Below, piece after piece: positions 33,446 through 44,655 of a stretch of DNA of 45,327 nt. The notes under the pieces are model-generated. The model saw only the letters and a list, made by a program, of their open reading frames with translations, was not told where the DNA came from and made no database searches. Both the position numbers and the translations under genes were made by a program. Source of the DNA: Bisporella sp. PMI_857 (lineage: Eukaryota > Ascomycota > Leotiomycetes > Helotiales > Helotiaceae); the NCBI GenBank assembly GCA_021307315.1, contig JAJSPD010000158.1, positions 1-45,327 of the forward strand. Reading direction: 5' to 3'. Numbering within the stretch: the stretch's first letter is position 1; every line of letters starts with the position of its first letter.

Positions 33446-35695
33446 GCAATTTCGGCTGTCTGCACTACTGGGAGAATATCTTGAGGTGACAAATAGAGGA
33501 GAAGTCTTAGGGGTATGCTTTTTAGATGACGCGTCTTTTCTGCTACGCGTGTTTCATAATTCTTGGTATTTGGGCATCATCGAATTTCTAAAAGGACAAT
33601 ATGATTTCCATGCATGCCAAGGTTTTACTCCAAGTGATTAGAGTTGTGACACCGATTCCAAGCAATGAGCTGGTGATACAAAAATACTGGTGATAACAAT
33701 GAGTCATGGATGCTTCCCCTCCACAAAAGCTGATCAAGTTTGAGATATAATGATTAACCCTACGTATCATTTGGAGTACAGTTGACAGTTGACACTTTGA
33801 TCAGAAACTGGATGGACATGCGCCATGTGATTATGGAAAACGCAGGTCGAGCCATATATTTGCTCTGCCTACCGCCAAAACTGTTTGCTTTATTTTAATC
33901 ATTATCCTATGCATATGTTCGGATTCAGCTCATACTCAGCAAACCTGAGGCATTCTTGGAGCTCCATTCTACATAAGCCTGATTCTTGGCGACCTAAATA
34001 TAGGGGTAAGTAGACAGCAGAATGGGGGCCCATAGGCTAGGTTTTCGACTTTTAGACCCAACCCACTGGGGCCACATAACTCGGGCTAGGTTCTCGACAT
34101 AACTATTGGGTTGCCAAGAAATTATGTTAGCTACAATAAGTAGTCTAAACGAACTTAGGATCTTGAAAGCCCTATATATATTGAGGCTTAATTTCATGCA
34201 ACCTAGTTGGAGCCCCAAAATCCCAGGAGGGGATGATACACGCCACCATCCGCTGACCAGTGCAAATAATTAGATTTTGAACTGATTTTTGTTAGCTTAG
34301 AATATAAATTGAAATTTATGAATAAAACAATATTGTGCATAAGAAACAGTAATAGTTTATATAAACATTAAATTAAAGTATATGCATTTGTGCGCAACCG
34401 TGCATTTTGTTTAATTGCTTATAAAAATAAGCTATCACAATAATTGCTAAAATAAAATAAAGTTTGTTCATTTTTATTTATAACGGCAAATATCTCAAAT
34501 AATATCACAAAGTGCTCGTATTTCCGAAATACCATCTTTTTATTTGACCTCTATCCGGCTATACTACTTTTATAGTATATGAGATTTTTTTCCCAAAAAA
34601 TATAAAATAGTATAGTAGATATCTTTTAAAAAAGTAATAGAATGTCAGATACTCTCCAACATACGCTATAAATAAAGTATAAGCCTAAAATCAATATACT
34701 TTTATTGCTGTATATTCTTAACTAGTTGATATTTTATATACTATACACTATTCCCAACTTTGTAAATTACTGTATTTTTAATAAAGTAAATTCAATAAAC
34801 TTTTAATCGAATATATCGCTATTCACTATTGAAAAAGCATTATTAGTATCGCTGTCGCTATTATAAAGTTCTTTCAACTCAACAATTAATGTAGCTTTTT
34901 TTTTTATTTGTATACTTAATTTTTAATTAAAACGTTGTGCTTTTTTTGGGCTTTTATTATTCAGCTTTAATTGTTTTTTTTGTAGTCGATATTTTCGTTA
35001 TTAATTTTTTAAAGCTAATCGAAAGCTTGTTGTTAATATTCATTTGAAACTAGCTAATTTGTACAACTGCTTTAATTATGGCTTTAGTCGAAACAATTAT
35101 TACAGCGTGTTTGTTTTTGTTTTAGCTGTTTTTGCGTATACGTTTTGTTTAAAGTCGGTTTGTTTTTTTGAGCAAAACAAATAGTTTAATTAAATTACTG
35201 ACAAAAAAGTTTCGACCGATATTAGCATAAAAATACTACAGTAAATTTTTTATATTTTTTTGTAGTATACGAAGTTTCGAAATATTAAATTAAATCGATT
35301 TGCAGTAGTGTTATAGTTGTAATAGCGTAAAAACAAAACAATTAATACATTTAAAATTTTGTACAGTTGTACGATTTTCAATTTAAAACAACTATTTATT
35401 TTCGATTTGTATTAAAAAATTTTACTTAAGCAATATTTTTATTTGTAAAATATACTCAATATTAACAAAAAGTTTAAGAATGGCTTTTAAATTTAGCTAC
35501 AAATACGTCGGTAAATCGATCGGATTTACTAGTTATTAATTGCTTTTTAAGCTAAATTTCAGTTATTAAAAAAAATACTATTTAGCATTTAAATAAAAAG
35601 TATACATCGATAATAGTTTTAACTAAAATATAATAATTTAGTAATATTAAAAGTATTATAATTAAGTTGATAATATTGTAAATAAGTTTTAGTTC
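33446..35695. other. Intergenic, grading into an AT-rich gene-free island
   Basis: 33446-34260 is the 3' flank of the tyrosinase gene. A segment at 34015-34095 (CCCAACCCACTGGGGCC and nearby) resembles in flavour the repeats near 41060-41400. From about 34260 the DNA is extremely AT-rich with no persistent frame, consistent with RIP-decayed repeats. I could not identify a protein family on either strand. Confidence 0.45.
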
Positions 35696-35700
35696 ACAGC

Positions 35701-35901
35701 TGTCAGGTGCCAGGATGTCACGTGCTAAGGGGCAATGAAGGACTCGGCAACGGCCCTGATGCTCGGCATGTATGGGTACGTGGGGAGTCGCTAGAAGTAT
35801 GGAAGGTATAAGTAAAAAGCTCGGGATGTAGTAGAAAAGATAGAGACTAGTCTTGTATCAAATTGTAGTTGATTTGTGCCACACTACTCCAGCACTTTAC
35901 A
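35701..35901 (+). mobile_element. Solo LTR with 5-bp duplication ACAGC
   Basis: 201 bp starting TGTCAGGTGCCAGG and ending GCACTTTACA, with ACAGC directly outside each end (35696-35700 and 35902-35906). A TATA-like GGTATAAGTAAAAAGC occurs near 35805-35820. It is the better-preserved relative of the LTR at 9608-9809. Its composition is normal although the DNA on both sides is very AT-rich. Confidence 0.88.
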
Positions 35902-36346
35902 ACAGCTTGTTGTCGATTTTTCAAAAGTAATTAAAAGCGCTAAAACTGACTTTTTTTAATTTTACTATTTCGGTTTTGTTCAGTTGCAGTATTTTCGCTT
36001 TATATGCTTTTTAAAACAAAAGTTTTATTTTATAGCTATATTTTTGCTGTAGGATATTTGCAATATACTAACAACAGCAAAAATAAATTGCTCGAAAATA
36101 CTTTTCTTCAACTGTTTTTTCTATGCTTTTTTTACGATCAGAACTAAAAGTATGCTGAGCTAGCAAAGTTGCAGAGAAAACAAGCTTTAAGTAACATAAA
36201 AACCAGTTTTATTACAATTCAAATAGCTAGTGTAAACTAAAAACAAACGTCTTTAATATAGTAGTTGCGGTAGTGTTTTTTTTAAAACTATATTTTTTGC
36301 GAAAACAAACTATTTTATTTACGATAAAAAAAATACTAACTATTGT
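35902..36346. other. AT-rich gene-free stretch
   Basis: Poly-A/T rich and without a coding region. Likely decayed repeat DNA interrupted by the two solo LTRs. Confidence 0.5.
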
Positions 36347-36519
36347 TGTCACGACACGCGCTGTGGATCTACAGATACAGAGGGCAACGGTGGTATCATA
36401 CGAGAATCTATAGCTGAGGAAGGAAGAGGAGCTCGAGAAGAGCAGGCTATATATACTTGAGGCGCTCCGAAAGCTCGGCTAATATAGGTCACGTGTGCTT
36501 GGGAGCACGGGACGTGACA
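36347..36519 (+). mobile_element. Solo LTR with 5-bp duplication ATTGT
   Basis: 173 bp starting TGTCACGACACGCGC and ending GGGACGTGACA, with ATTGT on both sides (36342-36346 and 36520-36524). A TATATATA box lies near 36449-36456. Its first 100 bp matches both arms of the palindrome at 21312-21514. The first 20 bp also match a minus-strand scrap ending at 38851. Confidence 0.88.
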
Positions 36520-36865
36520 ATTGTGAAAGTTTTGCAATACTAGTATACTAAACTAGAAAATACTAAAATTTATATCGAAGTAATTACAGACTATAAAACT
36601 TTAAAATGTTTTATATTTAGCAAGCTGTTCTTAGCTACATAAGCCAGCTAAACTACAAAACCAAATTTTAATACTATTTTAAAATATTTTACGAATTAAA
36701 TTAACCAAATAAAGCCGATTTTTTATTGCGACAAAACTAAACTAAAAACTTAAATTAAATAAAATGAAATAATCGTAACTAAGTTTTGCTATTTTTAGCA
36801 TATTTCAACTATTAAATTTTACAAAAGCTCGAAATAAACTATATGAGTTTGTTTTTGCTGCTAAC

Positions 36866-37039
36866 TGTCACAAAGCCAAATCCTTTGGCTTGGTAAAGCG
36901 GCTAGTAAAGTGGTTCTATTACAAAATACTAAACTAAGGAGGAAAAGCAATTGTTGTTGTGCGCGACCATAATAAAAATGAGGGGTTCATCGCATGACAT
37001 GCCAAGCCTATCTAGGTCACATGATCGATGATCGTGACA
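36866..37039 (+). mobile_element. Probable degraded LTR
   Basis: A 174-bp island starting TGTCACAAAG and ending GATCGTGACA inside AT-rich DNA. Its first third matches the scrap at about 31113-31180, so the segment is repeated. The flanking bases CTAAC and CCAAA do not form a duplication. It may be an LTR whose flanks were rearranged or decayed. Confidence 0.5.
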
Positions 37040-39092
37040 CCAAATGAAAAGCAGTTAAATTTAATTAGCGAAATTTTTTAAACTAATTAAACTGCTTTAA
37101 ATTTAAACCGCGCTCAAAAACTAAACTAAAATAACTAAAAAAGCTAGTTATTAATAACCAAATTAGTTTGTACGGTTTTAATTACAGTATTGTACTATAA
37201 TTTAGCAATAATTTATTTAAATTAAAACAAAACTAAAAGACCAGTTAAAAAAAGGTATTACTAGCTCGAAATAAATAATGCTATTAAAAAATTTGTTAAT
37301 AATTGCTACGTTTACTATAAATTTAAAGTTCTTAAATACAAAACTTTAAAACTTTATATTTATTACTAATACTGAATTGTTATTAACAGTATATATGAAT
37401 TAATTTTAAAAATATACTTTTTAACCGAAAAAGCATAAATATAATATATATATATATATATTTATAAACAAGCTAAATAAGCGTTTTATTTTAATTTTTT
37501 ACAAGTTAATTAACGCTAAAGCTATAATTTAACTGTATATAATACGCGTTTATAAATACTATAATTTTGATATTATTAAGATTTTAGACAGAAAGCTTTA
37601 ATTTATTTTTGTGTTTTAAATAAATTTTGTCGATTACTAAATATTAAACTTAACTTTTCGATAATATATTATGTTTAAATAAATAGTTAAATTAAAAATG
37701 TTAACTAGTAAATTAACTACCGTTTTTGTTTTTTTTGTTAATACTTTTTAAAACAACTAATTTATTTAATTTATGCAATAAACTATACAATAGTTACTTT
37801 GCTATATTACTTTATAAAACAGTTTTTTTTATAATTAAATTAAAATACTAGCTTTAAATAAATATAAACTAAAACTGTTTTAAAAACTTTGTTTCGGTTT
37901 TACAGTACATTAAAAAAGTTTAAGTTTGTATTAACTTTTTTTACAAAACTTAAAAATAAACTAAAACTTAAAAACAATAAGCAATACAAACTAATAAATA
38001 CTGTCGGCTAGTTAATTTTAAAATTGAAAACAAAATCTAAATTTCGACAAAAATTAAACTAGTAAACAGCTAAAACGTAAACTAGTCTGTTAAAATAAAA
38101 GCTTATATAAAATTATTAAACAAGTAAATTACTTGTATTGTTTAAAACATTTAAAAAGTAATTAGTTTTATGAAATTTTTGTATTAAAACGTTTACGTAA
38201 AAATTAAAATAACTTGTTGCTAAATTAGTATTAAAAACTTTTAGTATTTGTAGTTTTACAATTAACAGCTGAAATAAAAATCGAACAAGTTTTACAAAAC
38301 TGTAAATACTGTCGAAAACTGCAATACTAAATTAAATAAATAAACTTAAATTATGATTTTTTATTTTATGACGCTAAAAAATTAAAAAACATTATACAAA
38401 TTTAAAGTTTTTTATAACGAGTACTTTAAAACTAATAAATTTCCGATAAAGATATAATATTAGCTCGACTATTATTTGCAAAGTGAAAAACTTGTTAATC
38501 GTTTAAATAATAATATATAAAGTAAACTATATAAGTTTATATAATAAACTTTTAATTTTCAATTTACTATAGCTTACAAATAAACTATACTAGATAAAAA
38601 GGAATGTTATGGCTTTATTTTGCTTAAAGCTTTTTGAAGCTCAGCTTTTAATACTACAAAATTTGCTTACACTAGCTTTTGGCCAGTTTTTTGTATATAA
38701 AGCACTGCTTTTTCCTTTTTTTATTTGTAGCGTGTTTTTTTCGTTATAACAATTAATAGTCGTTCACACTTTTGAGCCTTTTCCCCTGAGATCTACGGAT
38801 CGAGATCCCTGTTCACCTTGAGTTACAAAATCCACAGCGCGTATAGTGACAATATTGTTGTTTCGTTTATATTAGTAGCCCTTTTTATAGATTATGTAAA
38901 ATACACTTATTAAAATAGTAAAATAATATACATATAAACTTTATATTATAGTTTTAATTAATTAACTTTTTTTGTGATTTTATCGGGTGTTTTATACAAC
39001 GCCAAAAAAAGTAACGTTTAACCTGTGCATTATATGAATGTAAAATAACTTTTTAATGTATCCAATAAATTATTTTTACAATTTAGCTATTA
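37040..39092. other. AT-rich gene-free island
   Basis: About 2 kb of extremely AT-rich sequence. It includes a (TA)n run near 37444-37462. A minus-strand LTR scrap at about 38790-38851 reads TGTCACTATACGCGCTGTGG, matching the start of the 36347 LTR. No gene is visible. Confidence 0.5.
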
Positions 39093-40944
39093 ACGTAATC
39101 CACAAGCGAGTGGTCAACACAAGCGAGTGGTCATATTTTTCTTGGCACAACACAAAAAGTTAAATAACACAACAATTAAACAATTAATTAATTATAGCTA
39201 TTCAGATTCGAAATCTCCAAGTTTACTTTAATATTTTGACACGTTTGTACGTTATAACCAAATTCTTTGCACGATTTACAACATCGTTATTGTAGTGCGA
39301 AAACTTTCGTACGACTACTACTTTCGGCTAAATTAGTTTGTAATTGCGTATTAACGTTATTTTAAGCCTAAAAGTTTTATGCATCTCGTAAACTAAATGA
39401 TTCTTTTTTTTTAATTCGACGCTTTTTTGTACAACGACGCCGACTAAGTTTATTATTTGCTTTGCGCAATACAGCGTTTTTTTCGCGTAACAAAACTAAT
39501 TCGTAAATTGCACGCGTTGCACTTTTAGCAAACTGATTTACACTTAACAAAAGCGCAGTTAGCGAGCTATTTTAATGTTGTACAATTTTTTCTTTTACAT
39601 ATTTAGTATATAATTGCGTTTCGATTACGTTGTGCGGCGTTTTTAGCTTTTAAGCTGAAAACAAACTAAACGAAGTTGTCGAAAAAGTTAAAGTAAAAAG
39701 TCTAATATTAAGCTATAAAATTATATAATTTAAATCGTACAATACAAGCTTTGTTTTACGAAACTTTTTTTAAATATTTGATTTTGTTATTGTTGTACAA
39801 ATGCACTGTAAAAAACTGGAAAAAAGTTTTTTTTAAAATGTGTATTATATGCGCACGTATTAATTTTTTAATTTTTGTACTGTACAAACGTTTCAACGCG
39901 CAGAAACACTTAACATCAAATAGCTAAAACTTGTAAAATAAATATATAAATATACACAATGTTATAATATTGTGTTTTTTGCAATAAAGCTCAAATTCGG
40001 TCGAATAATAGCTTTTGTAACTGTTAAGAATAACAAGCCGATATACACTTTTCGTACAACGTTTTATATATTAATTAAAGTGCTGAATTTAATTTAAACC
40101 GCGTTTATTTGTTGTTCAACTATTTGCTGTAACTGCAATTACTTAATTGTTCGGCAATTAACTGTTTTATATTATAACGATAAATAAGTTTTGCTTGCAA
40201 CAATAATATATAATAGTAGCGTATAACTGTACGAACTAACACTTTAAATAATTGTAATTTATTCGCGGTTTTTTTATTGTACAGTTCGAAGTTTATTTTG
40301 CCGTTTAACGTTTGTTACAACTATTTCGAACGAAATTTAGTTTATTAAAAACCCAGTTTCGTCAAATTGTATATATTTTTTTTGTTAATTTCGTATTTGT
40401 TAATTGTGTTTTGTACAAGCCGAAACTACGCGTTATACACGTTCGGATTTTTGCATTTAGCTTTTTAATAATTAATTTTCCGATTAAAACGCGTCCGAAG
40501 CTTTAATTGTTGTTGTACGAAATTTAAAGTTTAATTTTTGCCGACGCGTTTCGCATTTCGTTTCGCAAGCAATCGATTTGCTATATTTTTAACATTGCTT
40601 ATTCGAAAAAAAACGATTGCGAATCCAAGTTAAAAATATGTCGTACGATAGTTTTTTTTTTTAATTGACTTAATTTTCGATTTGCTAGTATAGTATTTTG
40701 CTTTGCGAGTATTTTTCGAACTCGACGACGTAATAATGTATTAAGCACATTATATATTCGTGCAATTTTAGCAACATGTATTCGAGAGTTATTTTGTACA
40801 GTTTGAACAGCTAAAAACATGTCCGATTCTTTCCACGTACGAACCATTTGTAGTTGTTGTATAATTGTTGTGTAAAGTCAAAAGTTTAATGCCAAGAAAA
40901 ATATGACCACTCGCTTGTGTTGACCACTCGCTTGTGGATTACGT
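39093..40944 (-). mobile_element. Pogo/Fot-type DNA transposon, RIP-decayed
   Basis: Inverted ends of about 56 bp start ACGTAATCCACAAGCG, with TA outside both (39091-39092 and 40945-40946). Each end carries two direct copies of CACAAGCGAGTGGTCA, followed by TATTTTTCTTGGCA. The 1852-bp length suits a one-gene pogo-family element. The ends are far less AT-rich than the interior. Confidence 0.85.
40599..40847 (-). pseudogene. N-terminal fragment of pogo/Fot-type transposase
   Basis: From the ATG at 40847 the protein reads WKESDMFLAVQTVQNNSRIH, then ARIYNVLNTLLRRRV and ILANRKLSQLKKKTIV. This is the paired helix-turn-helix pattern of pogo/CENP-B-like transposases (psq-type helix with YxVxxxTLxRR, then LxxxEE), with some residues changed. 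It stops at 40599, and the DDE half cannot be followed because of AT decay towards 39300. It lies 97 bp inside the right end of the element. Confidence 0.75.
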
Positions 40945-40946
40945 TA

Positions 40947-42308
40947 TTATAATTTTATTAACAAATCTTAGTAATACTATAATAATACTAATTTAAATCT
41001 TAATTGTTAGTACTTCTAGCAAAGAAAGGGGGGCCGGGGTGGGTTGTATTATTGGTCCAAAAGTATATAACCCAATCCCCCAAGTTTAAAACCAAAGCCA
41101 CCCCCTATCTATTGGGTTGGGTCCCACTGATCTATGATGGGGACCCTGTAGGTTGGCCGCAGCGTGGGGGTGATGCACATGGGAGCCCTACAATGTGGAA
41201 GGAGCAAAAAAATGCGCAGTAGAGGTTATTAGTCTATAAGTACAAAATCAGCCCTCCCCATGCCAGGTTTGTTTGAAACTAAAATATTTAAAGCGTGTTT
41301 AAAAGAAAGGGCCACTTCGATAACTAGAGATAAGCAGCGGCGAACCCAGTGGGAACCCACTCGACCCAGCGGGTGCCCAGCCTACCGGATTAGGTTAATT
41401 TCGATTTTGGACTTAGTGGCTTGGGTTTTAGAGTTTTGACTGGGACGCCAAGACCTAAAACTTGGCATTTTGTTTTGTTTAAACTGCTTGTCCAAAGCTT
41501 TAGAAACTTACTGAGGCCCCACTGGGTTATGTCAAAAGGTTAAAAACCCCATCCAACCCGACCTATTCCGCAGACTAACTAGTGGAACTAATTTACCCTT
41601 TGCATAACATATCTAAAAATGAAAGTTTTAAAAGAATCAAATAATCTATCTTTTATAGCTCTACTTGCGCTAATATAAATACGATAACTGCGGATAATTC
41701 AGAGCAAATTAGCGCTGGTAGGGTCTTAGCTCTAAGCTGGCTACAAATGCTTTTAGGCACAGTACACAAGGAGTATGTCAGCCTCGACATTCCGAAATGG
41801 CGCGCTAGTTACCTCAACATCAACGGCAAGGCAGTGAAATAGAATTTGTACTACATTCGCTACGCGGAAGTCTTACCTATTTCTAGGATGGGCGTGGAGA
41901 AACCCAGACATTCAAAGCTGAAATAAGCTTCATCACGAAAGTTTCCGGCATGCAGCTGTACTCACAGCCCATTCTCGGGCGGATTTGTTGTGTTGTTCTG
42001 TGGCTGGGCGCTATTTTAGTCGCTAGGATTGCATGTGGGCTCGAGCCTTGGAGCCGTCATCTTTTTTCTCAGCAATATTATCGGCATCACGTCACAATGA
42101 TCAAACAATTCGGTAAGTATTGATGTTTATTTAATTTTATCGCATATTACTCCCTCTCTATACGAGGCTGAATCTGCTTGTGCTGCGGGGGGTTCTGCAC
42201 TGCCCCCCACCCTGAATCCGGGGTCATCCATAGTTTCACTGCCTATTCATTGATCGTAGTAGCCTTCATGCATTTCACTTATTCATTCTCTTCAGCAATT
42301 CTTTGAAC
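40947..42308. other. Intergenic, upstream of the DHA2 transporter
   Basis: A short AT-rich part is followed by normal-composition DNA. 41030-41220 and 41335-41570 are rich in ACCCA/GGGTT-type words (CCCAGTGGG, CCCAACCCG) suggesting an old repeat, related in flavour to 34015-34095. The open frame at 41004-41222 has no family resemblance. A possible donor GTAAGT at about 42113 and acceptor TTCAG at about 42297 could define a leader intron just before the transporter ATG, but no open frame crosses it. Confidence 0.4.
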
Positions 42309-44348
42309 ATGTTGGACTATCAAGTCATGAATCCTTACTCCAGGCCAGTGTCTGCGATGGACAACAATGCCATCAACAGAGCAGAGAAAGCGACGAATCG
42401 AGTAGCATCTCTGCTTAGAGACACAGACACCATTTCATCACCACCGGGCGGGCGAGTAAGACGGAAACCTGTAGCCTCAAAACTTTCAGGCTCAAGACGG
42501 TCCCGACCGAGTATTCGAATGTATCGTGTGAACTCATCGGAAGGTGAAATGGGAGTATCATCATGGGGCAAGCCTGAGCCCGCCCCTGTCGACATACAGA
42601 CAACGGAACCACATGCGGATTATATGGGTAAAGGTTCGAATCCAAGAGACTCGGCGGACCAGACAGAAGCACACAGCCTCTACCCAGTCTACAACTATGG
42701 CGAGGATATCGGAGATCGCAATATCGGCGAGTTATACAACTCATCTTCAACTACCGTTAACCCAACAAAGGCTAATTTACCTCGACCTCTCACTTTCAAG
42801 CCTACTTCCCTCGCCTTGCAAAAGCCAAAATCTGGATCCCAAGACTTCGCCCTCATCGGAGTAATCTGCGCAGCCCATTTCCTCACCCAGGCCGGTCTCG
42901 CTCAGTCGATTGCGCCTATACCGCTTATCGCGAAGAGTTTTACAACCAAAAATCACATCCCCTCGCCTTCGTGGTACAGCGCCGCCTATTCGTTAACGGT
43001 CGGGACGTTTATCCTCCCATCTGGGCGCCTCGGTGACATCTACGGCCTCAAACGACTTTTTATCATTGGTTGGCTATGGTTCGCACTCTCCTCTCTCAGC
43101 GCCGGCTTCAACCCCCGCATCCTGGAAATCGTCGACCAGCAGCCCAGCGGAAGCGGAGAAACCTTTTTCTGCTTTTGCAGAGCTTTGCAGGGGATTGGCC
43201 CTGCACTATTGATGCCCAATGGCCTTGGGATTCTAGGCCGCACCTATGAGGGGAATAAGAAAAACATGGCCTTCGCACTTTTTGGTGCCAGTGCACCAGT
43301 CGGGTTTGTGGTTGGCGCGGTCATGTCGAGTCTTTTAGCGGAGAAGGCACATTGGGGCTGGGCGTACTGGGCACAGGCTATTGCATGTATGGTCATGGCG
43401 GCTATTTCGGTGATTATCATTCCATCCTTTCCAGTCACTGCAGCCACCACAAGTCAAAAAGATGCTACTGCCGAGGATGGAGGCGTAGAAGAGGAACCCA
43501 TGTGGAAACGGCTGGACCTACCTGGCGCCATCTTAGGCGTCTTGGCTCTCATCCTCATCAACATCGCTCTCAACCAAGCGCCTCTCGTCTCCTGGTCCAC
43601 ACCATACACCTACTTCCTCCTCATCATAGGCCTCGTAATCCTATCTGTCTTCTTCTTCGTTGAATTCACTCCCTTCCTGGCGCCGCATCCGCTCATCCCG
43701 CTCTCTATGCTCTCAGTCGACACCTGCTTCGTGCTCGCCTGTATCGCATGCGGGTGGGGCACATTCGGGATCTGGATTTTCTACCTTTGGGAGTTTTTAG
43801 AGACATTACGAACGCTGAACCCGTTGCTCGCAAGCGCACAATTTTCACCTGCGGCGCTATCTGGACTCCTTGCGGCTGTTACAACTGGGTTTCTCCTATC
43901 TAGGACTACCCCACAGGTTATTATGGTGTTGTCTATGTCTGCTTTCTTTATCGGCACTACCCTCATTGCTACCACGCCGGTGGATCAGATCTACTGGGTG
44001 CAGGCTTTCTTCTCCATCATTGTGATGCCATGGGGAATGGATATGTCGTTCCCCTCGGCGACCATTCTCCTGAGCAGCAAAGTCGGGCATGAGAATCAAG
44101 GCGTGGCGATGAGTTTGGTGAACACAGTGGTTAATTACTCGATAAGCGTTGGGTTGGGGCTAGCAGGAACGGTGCAGGATAGTGTTGATGAAAACAAGAC
44201 ACAGATTTTGAAAGGTTTCAGGGGTGCTTGGTATTTTGGCATGGGTTTAAGCGGCGTTGGGATTATAGTCTCTGTTTCCTTTCTAGCGCTAACAGCATTT
44301 ACTGCTAGGGGTGTTCGGAGACTAAAGGAGGAAGTTGGAGAGCCTTGA
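42309..44348 (+). CDS. MFS multidrug exporter, DHA2 (14-helix) family (679 aa)
   Basis: Single exon. The ATG at 42309 is the first in the frame; a second at 42327 is possible. Residues 1 to about 180 are polar, rich in Ser/Arg/Pro and probably cytosolic. Helices start near FALIGVICAAHFLTQAGLAQ. The loop 2-3 signature GRLGDIYGLKRLF is at about 239-251, and ALQGIGPALLMPNGLGILGR is the motif C-like segment of drug antiporters. The later part holds further hydrophobic segments, and the C-terminus ends in a charged tail (RRLKEEVGEP). Best resemblance is to DHA2 proteins of the aminotriazole-resistance type, plasma-membrane proton antiporters. The 180-residue N-terminal extension is long for the family. 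It lies 9 kb from the tyrosinase across transposon debris, so a role in exporting the cluster product is only a hypothesis. Confidence 0.88.
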   Translation: MLDYQVMNPYSRPVSAMDNNAINRAEKATNRVASLLRDTDTISSPPGGRVRRKPVASKLSGSRRSRPSIRMYRVNSSEGEMGVSSWGKPEPAPVDIQTTEPHADYMGKGSNPRDSADQTEAHSLYPVYNYGEDIGDRNIGELYNSSSTTVNPTKANLPRPLTFKPTSLALQKPKSGSQDFALIGVICAAHFLTQAGLAQSIAPIPLIAKSFTTKNHIPSPSWYSAAYSLTVGTFILPSGRLGDIYGLKRLFIIGWLWFALSSLSAGFNPRILEIVDQQPSGSGETFFCFCRALQGIGPALLMPNGLGILGRTYEGNKKNMAFALFGASAPVGFVVGAVMSSLLAEKAHWGWAYWAQAIACMVMAAISVIIIPSFPVTAATTSQKDATAEDGGVEEEPMWKRLDLPGAILGVLALILINIALNQAPLVSWSTPYTYFLLIIGLVILSVFFFVEFTPFLAPHPLIPLSMLSVDTCFVLACIACGWGTFGIWIFYLWEFLETLRTLNPLLASAQFSPAALSGLLAAVTTGFLLSRTTPQVIMVLSMSAFFIGTTLIATTPVDQIYWVQAFFSIIVMPWGMDMSFPSATILLSSKVGHENQGVAMSLVNTVVNYSISVGLGLAGTVQDSVDENKTQILKGFRGAWYFGMGLSGVGIIVSVSFLALTAFTARGVRRLKEEVGEP

Positions 44349-44655
44349 GAGGAAATTTTGTTTAGAGAATAGACGTGATATGATACATGATGCACTTGGA
44401 AAAGTTCCCAAGCCGTACTTCTCGCGCTTCGAAAGCAAGTGTTACAAATGTCTAAAATTAGTGGCCAAAAGTGTCTGTGCATGCCACACCTCACAACGCA
44501 AACGCATGTTTTACTGAAAATTACACTTACTACTACCACTGGAATAAGGGTTAGTGGGGTTATGACGGAACCTCGACGCGTTCTGTCGTAGGTTCTGAAT
44601 TTGGTAGTCACCTTCCCACACTCAATTAATAGCTCTTAGCCATGACTTCTACCAA

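Noticed and set aside
36866..37039. Considered as a confirmed solo LTR
   Set aside because: Flanking 5-mers do not match, so it is only listed as a probable degraded LTR.
41004..41222. Small open frame in GC-rich words near 41 kb
   Set aside because: The translated product has no recognisable family and the DNA looks repeat-derived.
42303..42308. Transporter start at 42303
   Set aside because: The codon is TTG; the first ATG is at 42309.
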